From Dunaliella salina (Eukaryota > Chlorophyta > Chlorophyceae > Chlamydomonadales > Dunaliellaceae), in assembly GCA_002284615.2 (NCBI GenBank), contig MU069621.1, forward strand, positions 324,670-348,848: a stretch of 24,179 nt of DNA. Direction: 5' to 3'. A program made the translations under genes and the position numbers. Under the pieces are notes generated by a model. The model searched no databases, was not told the DNA's origin, and saw nothing but the letters and a program-made list of their open reading frames with translations. Shown one piece after another: positions 1 through 9,800 of the stretch (positions within the stretch are counted from its first letter, which is position 1; every line of letters begins with the position of its first letter).

Positions 1-69
1 GGCTGGAGAGGAGGCGTTAAAAACGCATTCCACGGACTTCCCTGAGGGCATCTCAGGGAAAGCAACCAA

Positions 70-510
70 AAAACGCTGCTGAATACCCTAGACTATGGTG
101 GTCTTGCACCCTGCACACTGCTGAATACTTTAGACTGTGGTGAAATCTTTAGACCGACCAAAAAACACTGCTGAATACTTTAGACTGTGGTGGTCAAGCA
201 CCCTGCACACTGCTGAATACTCTAGACTGTGGTGAACACTTAAGGCCGACCAAAAAACACTGCTGAATACTTTAGACTGTGGTGAATAATTTAGACTGTG
301 GTGGTCAAGCACCTTGTACACTGCTGAATACTTCAGACTGTGGTGAATACTTTTGACCAACCAAAAAACACTACTGAGTACTTTAGTCTGTGGTGAATAC
401 TTTAGACTGTGGTGAATACTTCAAACCGACCAAAAAACACTGCTGAATACTTCAGACTGTGAATACTTTAGACTGTGGTGAATACTTTAGACTGTGGTAG
501 TCAAGCACCC
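70..510. repeat. minisatellite with about 19-bp core
   Basis: Variants of a 19-bp core, tgaatactttagactgtgg, are repeated many times. They are grouped in larger blocks that begin with accaaaaaacactgctg (near 158, 250, 360 and 430) and include variants with tcaagcaccctgcac. The array should lie in the USP intron downstream of the exon ending at 1503. I see no exon-derived sequence in it. Confidence 0.85.
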
Positions 511-519
511 TGCACCCTG

Positions 520-1323
520 TGCGCCTGAGCAGAGCATCAGGAAATCAGTCCCTGCCCTCGCATTGCTGCCCAAGCTGTAAGTTACCCCCTCTTGGAGCCC
601 TCCGTGAGAGCCTTGCACACTGTGCGCACGAGACACGCATCAGGTACTCAGTCACTGCCCCCTCACCACTGCCCAGGCAGAGGGTGGCCATCCCCTCTTC
701 AGGCCCACCTGCCTTTTGCAAACACACGCCCCTGAAGCGAAAGCATACCTTTCACAGGTGCATGCCATCGCAAACCCATGCATTCGTAAATGCACACCTT
801 CCACCAATGCATGGCTTCTGACGGAGCAAAATTCCGGGAATAGGCTTGCTCTCCAAGCCTTGCGCAGAGCCCTGGCTAGTACATTTGGTGGAAGTCCACA
901 ACAACAGCACAAGTGGAGTGCCTTGTCACGACCTTCAGGACATAAGAGTGAGTTGTGCCTTGTAGGGAACCGCGCCTGTTTTGCACTGTCGTCTTGCATC
1001 ATGCATCCAATCTCTTACATAAGCATGCGCTTTCTCAGGACCTGGGATCTATTTATATTTTTATACATAAAAGGCCCCCTGTAACATTTGCACGTGCTTT
1101 CCCGAGACCTGGGATCCTCACCCCTTCCTTGCCATGGCATGCATTCCAAACCACAAGCATTTTCTTTTCATGGCAGGCGCCTGTGCCCCTCACTGAAGCA
1201 GGTTGCATTCCCATAACCTTTTGTACATTTTGAGCACATGGGCTTCTGCAACAACAAAGCACTGAAGCCACGTTGCAGCATGTCAGATCCCTCCGATTCT
1301 ATGAGCATTTACGCATCCATGAT
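520..1323. other. intronic sequence, no exon recognised
   Basis: This should be part of the USP intron following the exon at 1503-1607. The next expected protein segment (the equivalent of plant GGISKLTHVDGRSMVINVEY) is not found on either strand. Short diverged repeats containing gacctgggat occur near 1044, 1113 and 1486. The open frames here show no family resemblance. Confidence 0.5.
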
Positions 1324-1380
1324 CACCTCGTGTGCCTTCAGCGGCACTGCCAGGCTGTTCATGTCAGTCATGGTGCGCAT
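1324..1380 (-). repeat. copy of the donor edge of the USP exon 1503-1607
   Basis: About 57 bp match the end of the real exon at 1498-1555, including the codons for MNSLAVP and a donor-like GAG/gtgatc in place of the real GAG/gtgagc. The copy lies 174 bp downstream of the true donor, carries small indels, and is presumably not an exon. Confidence 0.8.
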
Positions 1381-1502
1381 CCATACCCCTTACACATTTG
1401 CGAGTGCTCCCCAAGACCAGAGAAGCTCCACCTATACTTGCCATGGTATGCATCTGGCCGCCTTTCGCTAGCAGGTACTTTCCTATGACCTGGGATGCTC
1501 AC

Positions 1503-1607
1503 CTCCTGTGCCTTCCGGGGCACTGCCAGGCTGTTCATGTCATAGTCATGGCGTCCGCTCACACCCAGCGCCGCCACCAGCCCACGAAACACCAGTGCGT
1601 TGGTGTC
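1503..1607 (-). CDS. USP: USP exon (DTNALVF...[11 protein letters not shown])
   Basis: The exon is 35 codons, phase 0 at both ends. The acceptor is tgatttcag/GACACC and the donor CAGGAG/gtgagc. It encodes [15 protein letters not shown] followed by [20 protein letters not shown]. It completes the QDTNxL motif split across the intron (FFQ in the preceding exon) and carries the NSLAVPRKA block diagnostic of USP. An internal GGT/GTGAGC after codon 15 could act as a cryptic donor, and the upstream repeat units keep it. This is the last USP exon in the window. Confidence 0.9.
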
Positions 1608-3740
1608 CTGAAATCAAGCAGGCAGGAAAGCAGTGCAGTGTATGTTGTGGATGAGGCACACGCTCACACCCACCAGCACCAGTGCGTTGGTGTCCTGAAA
1701 TCAAGCAGGCAGGAAAGCAGTGCAGTGTGCGTCGTGGATGAGGCACACGCTCACACCCAGTGCTGCCATCAGCCCAAGAAACATCAGTGCATTTGCGTCC
1801 TAAAATCAAGCAGGCAGGAAAGCAGTGACGCGTACGTCGTGGATGAGGCACACACTCACACCCAGTGCGGCCACCAGCCCATGAAACACCGGGGCATTGG
1901 TGTCCTATAATCAAGCAGGCAGGAAAGCAGTGACGCGTACGTCGTGGATGAGGCACACGCGCAAACCCAGCGCTGCCACCAGCCCACAAAACACCAGTGC
2001 GTTGGTGTCCTGAAATCAAGCAGGCAGGAAAGCAGAGGCAGTACGAGTGCGTTGCGGATGAGGCACATGCTCATGCCTGGAGCCGCCACAAGCCTGGGGA
2101 GCACTCATGCATCTGAACACAAGGAAGCATGGATCACCATTTGAAGATAAGCTCAGCAGACAACTTCCCTCGTCCACCGCAAGCCTGCGCGGAAGCTAAG
2201 CCTGACAGACAGGCTCCTCAGACAGGCCCATCAGGAAGGCCTACTTCTACTGTGTCAAACTCACTTGGAAGCTAAGCCTGACAGGGAGGCTCATCGGGTA
2301 GGCTTTCTCAGGAAGGTCCACATCAAACTCGCATGAAAGCTCTTTACAGCTTCCCAAACCCAAATGAAGTGCTTCACTCCCGTTTTGCCAAAGCTGCTGC
2401 GTTTCAGGCTCACTTCTCAGACTCACCAGGAAGAAACACACCTACTTGAAGCGCTCCTTGTGCCACTTTCCGAACTCGTTTGAAGGGCTTCTGTCCCCTT
2501 AAGCCGAAGCCGCTATTTTGCAGGCTCACTTGGCAGGTGGCGGCTGGAAGAAGCACACCCACTTAAAAGCCCCTTTCTCCTTCCACTTTCCAGATCCTTT
2601 TGAAAGGCTTCCATCCCATCCTGCCAAAGCTGCTAATTCTCAGGCTCACCTGGAAGAAGCGCACACCCACATGAAGCCCTCCTTCTGCCACTCTTTAAAC
2701 TCGTGCAAGTCCTGCTCTGCCGAGGCCGCTGCTCATCAGGAAAACTTCACAGGCTCACCTGGAAGAAGCACACCCACTTGAAGCCCTCCTTCTGCCACTT
2801 CTTGGCCAAGCCAGAAGTGTGCAGCAGCGCGTGCACATCACCATGACCGTGCGGCTTGGTCTGTGGGCACAGTCCATGGAAAGCGATGGGAAAAATGAGA
2901 GCAGCATGTGAACCCCTCTGTGGTATTCGTGCAAGTGTGATTATCCATCCTACCATTGGTGCATGTGCACATCATTATGACCGTGCGGCTTCGTCTGCAA
3001 TCATGGAGTGGAACGGAATCAATGAGAGCTGCGCGCACACACCTCTGTGATCCATGCACATTGAGACTGTGCATCCCACCATGAGTGCATGTGCACGTCA
3101 ACATGTCTGTGGCACACGTGCACATGAGCGCACCATAAGCGCTCACAAGCGCACATCACCATGTCTGTGTCACATGTGCACACCACCACGCCTGTGGCAC
3201 ATGTGCACATCAGCACACCATAAGCGCTCACCAGTGCACATCACCATGTCTGTGTCACATGTGCACACCACCACGCCTGTGGCACATGTGCACATCAGCA
3301 CACCATAAGCGCTCACCAGTGCACATCACCATGTCTGTGTCACATGTGCACACCACCATGTCTGTGGCACATGTGCACACTAGCACACCAGAAGCGCTCA
3401 CCAGTGCACTTCACCATGTCTGTGTTGCAATGCACATCACCATGTCTGTGTCGCAATGCACACCACCACGCCTGTGGCACATGTGCACATTAGCACACCA
3501 TAAGTGCTCACCAGTGCACATCACCATGTCTGTGTCGCAAGTACACATCAGTGCACCATAAGTGCTCACCAGTGCACATCACCATGTCTGTGTCACATGT
3601 GCACACCACCACAATTTCTCACGAGTGCATATCACCGCGTCTGTGTCACTAAGTGAGCAAGTGCAAATTGAATCCAGGCCAAGATACTGTGACCTTTGAG
3701 GAAAGAAGCAAAGGAAGAATGAAAGATACACGCACGCACG

Positions 3741-3827
<87 letters not shown>

Positions 3828-6800
3828 GCACAGCAAAGGGGTCCTTGGGGTCAAGGCCCAGGGTGGCCTCATTGTCCACTAAGCATGCCACCTTCTCTTG
3901 CTTGATCAGCGTAACCTGCGACACAGTGTCCAGTGTGAATATCGTGATAAAACAAATGATAACGATTCTATCGGCGAGTGTAAAATGATTGTAATTCAGG
4001 TAATTCATGATCATATTGTAGGAGAATCGTGTATAGAAAGTGACAGAATGCATGTGCCAATCATTACACCCAGAAGCACATGGCGCATGCTTCCTGTGGA
4101 AGGCCCGCGCGGAAAACATGCAAGCATTCCACATCTTTGTCCAAGCCTCTGTTGCTACGCTGCAGTTAATGGACTGGAGTGCAATAAAAAAACTGGCCTG
4201 GTTGTGCAAGATGATGTGCTGGATCTGTGCAAAACAAATGGGCGGAAGTTCATGGACCCCTCATGCTTGTCTGGTTTGCCGGAACTACGTTAGCAAAAAG
4301 TCCGGGGAAAGTGGGAATCGAACCCTGGATCTCCAGGTCTCAGGCAAAAACCCAAACCAAAATTCGTCATTTTTCCAATTTGCCTGGACCCCACTTCAAA
4401 AAATTTCCAGCATTCTCTGTCAAACGTACAATTGTTTCCGGTTGCCGGACGAAGTGAACATCCCTGGCGGAAGTGTATTTGAATAGCTGACCTTGTGCAC
4501 AAAATGATGCACAAGAGTGCAGTACCAGACTGGGCAGGAGATGAGCAGTTGAGCGACTAATCAGGGTGCACCAGACGTGCCGGACCCGTGCACAAAAATG
4601 GGCTGGAGTACAGTTTCACCTCGTGCACAAGATGACATGCAAGATAGTGCACCAGACGCAGGTAGCATCGCAGTTGAAAAGTTGACCTTGTTCATGAGAT
4701 GATGCAAAAGACAATACAAACAAAAAAAATGGGATTGAGTGGATTGAGTTGAAAAGCGGACCTCGTGTACGCGAAGATGCGCGAAGTAATGTACTAGACA
4801 TGGGGCGGAGTCCAGTTGAACAGCTAATCAGGGAGCACCAGGCCGCGTTTGGGCATAGTGCAGCTTCCTTCCCTTACCTTCCATGCTGCACACAATGTTT
4901 AGAATCCAGGATGCATTTGAGCTGCAAGTTCACGCAAGTCCTGATAGTGGTTACAGCTGGATGGCTGGTGGTTGGGTAGGGACAACAAGAAAGGCACCAT
5001 AAGCCATTTGCCATGCCTGATCTTCCTGACAAAGTGTACAGCAGTCTTCCCAAAAATGGGTAAACAGTAACAAATGGAGTCATGCTGGGTGTCTGTAAAA
5101 GGATTGCGGGGGACAAACAAACTGAACAAACTGATTGTCAAGCACAACAATCTACAGACTTTCTGTGTACTTTACACCCCCCCCCCCCCCCAAAAAAGCT
5201 CCAAAGCTTCTTCCCTTGCTTCCAAAAGAAAAGTTCCTTAGCTTCTTCCCTTGCTTACCTCATCTATACTGCACCAACCCATGGAAACGCGCACCCACAC
5301 AGCATGCATCCTCACCTGTGACTTGTCGAGCCCGTAGTACGAGTTCTCTTCCAGCAACTGGTGCGTGCGTTCGTGCGTGTCGTCACTGGTCATGATGGCA
5401 AAAGGAAGAGGCTTGGAGGCGGCTGAACGGGCCTGCAGGTGTGAGTCACGCATGCGACAAATGATGAAAAATTTGTATAATTGTCAAGTCATTGCTGGTT
5501 ATGATGGCAAAAGGAAGAGGCTTGGAGGCGGCTGAACGGGCCTGCAGGTGTGAGTCACACGTGCGACAAATGATGAAATTGAGAAACTTTGTATTCATGT
5601 CAAGTCACGCTGGTCATGACAATTAGCAAAAGGGACAGGCTCGGAGGGATCTGAACAACCGGCCTGCAGGAGTGTGTTAAATGCAAGGCAAATGATGGAT
5701 ACTGGCGTGTGTGCATGCATGTCATCACTGGTCATGATGGCAAAAGCAAGAGGCTTGGAGGCGGCTGAACGGGCCTGCAGGGGTGAGTCAAGCGTGCAAC
5801 AAATAATAAAAAATTTTATATTCATGCATGTCGTTACTGGTCATGATATGTAGCAAAAGGGACAGGCCTGGAGGGAGCTGAACAAGCGGCCTGCAGGAGT
5901 GTGGTACATGCTCAGCAAATGATGGATACTGGTGTGCGTACGTGCATGTCATCACTGGTCATGATGGCAAAAGGGATAGGCTTGGAGGTAGCTGTACAGG
6001 CCTGCAGGTATGTGTTCCATGAACAGCAAACGATGAAAACCAGCATGTATTCATGTGTGTCATTGCTGGCTGTGATGGCAAAAAGGAAAGGCTTGGAGGC
6101 AGCTGAGTTGGGCCTCAAGGATGTCCTTGGTGGTGGCTTTGGTGGTGGTCTGGTGGTGGTAGTGGTTTTGGTGGTGGTGGTTCAGATGATGGCTTTTTTG
6201 GTGTTGCATGCTCAGCAAGCGATGGAAATTTCTGTTGCAAACATGCATGTCGACGCTGGTCATCATAGCAAAAGGGGGGCTTTACCAAAGCAGCAAGGCA
6301 GTTTGAGTGGGCTGTGCGCAGAGCAAAGTGAAGTGGACGCACGCGGCACTCACACTCTCACACCTGCAAGCAAAGCCAGACTGTGTATGTGTAATGGGCT
6401 GAGGCTAGGGCACTTGCAGAAGGAAGGACACATGTTGGTGGTTTTGAGCAGAGGAGGGTGGGGGGGCACGATGAGGTACAAGCAAGAGCATACCAGCCAT
6501 CAGACCATCTAGATCACTTGATGATATGTGTGGGTAAAGTGGTTTGTGATGGTCCAAATAAATAAGAATCATTAATGGATGAAATGTACCTGGAAATAGC
6601 GCAAGATCTAGATCACTTGATGACATGTGTGGGTGAAGTGGTCTGTGATGTTCCAAACAAATAAAAATCATTAATGGATGAAATGCATTTGGAAATAGCG
6701 CAAGACGCAAGACAATCCATTCGTAAGTTACGTTCAAGGGGCACTTGCGGTGTGAAAAAGCATGCTGGCGATTTGCAGCAGAGGAGGAGAGTGGGGGCAA

Positions 6801-9800
6801 CAAGCAAGAAAACAACAAAGTCAAGCATGGAGCCAAGTACAGAATTTTGTGAACGAGCAGAACCCAATGCAGATAGAATGATGAAGGGCAACAGTTCTTC
6901 AGGGTATTTGGGGGGAAAAAAAACCAAACGAGGCCAAGGCTGGCCTTGAATACCAGGCATGTGCTGCTTTTTAGTACAGCTTCATCATAGTCAGGAAACA
7001 TTAACATCCCGAGGTAGATGTCAATTAAATCGAGAATGCAGCCGAGTGCAAGAAGCTTTGAGCCAGCAGAACCCAAGCCGGACAGAATAATGAAGGGCAA
7101 CAGCTCTACGGGTGCTGGTTGGCCTGATGCTGGGGAGCCCCCGAACCAAGGCAACGCTTGACCCTGAGAATCAGGCCCTTGCTGCTTCAGAGACCAGCTT
7201 CATCATGGTCAGGAAGCATCAACAATCTGACCACGATGAAGCTGTACTTGGAAGCAGCACAAGCTGGGTGATTTTTGGCAAAATTTTTTGGCAGAACAAT
7301 TAAGGGCAAAAGCTCTTCATGATATAGGGGGGCCCCCGAACCGAGGCCAGCCCGGCCTCGGAAACCAGGCATGTGTGCTTCCCAGAAGCTCTATCGTAGC
7401 CAGGATGCACCAACATCCTGAGGTAGATGTCAATTGAATCGAGAATGCAGCCAAGTGCAAGAAGCTTTGAGCCAGCAGAATCCAAGCCAGACAGAATAAT
7501 GAAGGGCAACAGCTCTTCAGGGTATCAGGGAGCCCTCGAACCGAGACTTTGGCTTAGAAAACCAGGCGCGTGCTGCTTGCCAACATCCCCACAACGACGA
7601 AGCTGTACGCTGTACAAGACAGCAACACAGGCCTTCTTTCCAAGGCCAGGCATTACCTCGGTTCGCCCCCCCCCTCCCCCCGTGCATCAACATCCTGACC
7701 ATAATGGAGCTGTAACAGGCCAGATTTTGATTAGGCGTCACCTCAGCTCCGATGCCCGGCAGCAGCTGACTGTCAATTTTTTACACTCTGACGACTCACA
7801 TACTTATTAGAATATTTGAGCAACTGTTTTTGCTCGTGGAAATATTTACATCCTGAAAATGATGAAGTTGTACTAAGAGGCAGCACAGACCGGTTTTCAG
7901 GGTGCAGCTCCACCTTAATTCATGTGTCTTCCTTGTTTCAAGAGTGGCCTTCTTTTGCCATCATACGTAGCAGCCTAACTAAATGGCTGAAAAGGAGGGT
8001 GAAATTTTTTTACCAAGGACGGCACGTGTAAATTTTGGGCTGGACCCCCCTGACACCTCTAGTGCCCCAATCTGGACAACAAGGGTGCCAATCTGCTCCT
8101 CTTTTAAATAGCTATCAACCTGCATACTCCACGCAATGAAATGTTGATACACAGCAGAGTTATAGGGCAAAAATTGAGGAGCGGACGCACATGCATACCT
8201 GACCTACCAGGCACCCAAAATTGGCACGTGAGTCAACAAATTGCCCTCCTGATTTAAGCAAGCAAGAATACATCATATATTGTCACTATCCTGGGAGTTT
8301 GGATTGATTTGCTGCATGTTTGCCTCCACACCCCTTGCTGCTCGGACCCTTGTGCGCTTGGCACTGACTCCCAGTCATGCACACAGATCCAACCCCTTTC
8401 ACTAAATTTGCACAGAGAGGGTGCCAATTGAGAGCTTTTGAGCCCAGGAATCTGATGATACATTCAACAGTCTGTAGAATTAGCTCGGAAAAATTCCAGA
8501 GGGGGGGTCCCTAAGAGCCGGAAGCTCCCCGACCCCCCCTCCCCCCCCACCCCGGGACCCCTCCAATTGGACTCATATATGTCCCAATCGATAGCTTTTG
8601 AGCTCAGGATTCTGAATTTATAGTTCTCAATAGGATTGCCATCCAAAAATTACAGGAACGAGACCCTCCTGGGCGAAGGTCATATCCCAGCAGCCATCCA
8701 TGAAATACTCGAAACAATTTCAAGTGTCCCAGTCAGTGTTATTACTGGAACAACATCATCAGGAACAGCTGTGAGAACCTCCTTCAGGATCAGAAGCAAT
8801 TGTCCCATTTCATACTGGAAAAATGTGTGCTGGTGACCCTTGCATTCGGCGAACAGTTTTGCCTTTTCAACATCGATGCACGCCGCTGCATGTCAATTGT
8901 CATTTCTCAAAATAGACATGTATGTAGAGACGTTTCTCGAACATCAATTGTCATTTCTTAAAATTTTCAAATATCTGACGCATGAAAAGCATGGCACAGG
9001 CTTGCCTGCAAAGCCAGGGTGTGAGCGGCATATAGTCCTAGGAACAACTGCCATGTTCGGCACAAACCGTCACGCCTTTTCAACATCAATGCACACTGCT
9101 GTACATAAGTCGCCATTTCTTAAATTAGGAGACATGTGAGTGGTGCATGTAAAGTAAGGCGCAGACATGCCTGCAAAGCCAGGATGTGAGTGGCAAACAG
9201 TCCTAGGAACGACTGCCATGTTCGGCACAGTCACGCCTTTTCAAAATCAATGCACATAGCTATATTTCAGGCACAGACTAGTACTCGAGGCACAGACTTA
9301 CCTGCAAAGCCAGGATGTGCGCAGCATACAGCCCCAAGAATGAGGTCCCTGTCGCACTCTCACATGGTAGTGCCACCTGCACAGGCAGCACAAGCGAAGC
9401 GTACATGCAGGACTGTTGTGGGTCGATGTGGGTCCATGTTGTTGTTGACGCAAGTTGTCCCAGCAATATTCACCAGTCACCTCATGCCTGTTAGGGGCAC
9501 CTGAGGATTCGTTAGGAAGGTGAGCACCCGTCTCTGGGAGCCCTGGCGAGCACGAGGCTTGCAGAGACTCGGAAGGCCTATTTGGCAGAACGAAGAGACG
9601 GAAATCTGGCGGGCGCAACCAGAAAACCGAGCATGAGGCTCGGCGAGCTCGAGACTCGCAGAGTCTCTCGGATATTTCAGATGTTGGGTGATGCCATTTA
9701 CCCATGGCTAGTTATGAACAGCAACACCTCTGCTCAACTGCCCTCTCTTATGACATGCTGTTGCAAGCTTGCTGCTGGTTTTGAGAGGACAGGTACATGT

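Noticed and set aside
1332..2019. Repeat protein suggested by open frames in the 105-bp array, both strands
   Set aside because: Same arithmetic effect. The repeated bases are the USP acceptor and exon start on the minus strand, in a different reading frame from these open frames.
3632..4209. Cys/Val-rich and Thr/His-rich proteins across the CA tract
   Set aside because: Translation of a dinucleotide repeat. Only the 30 codons at 3826-3915 are real.
6121..6200. Glycine/valine-rich coding repeat from the GGT run
   Set aside because: It is an insertion within an intronic acceptor-copy array, with no surrounding exon.
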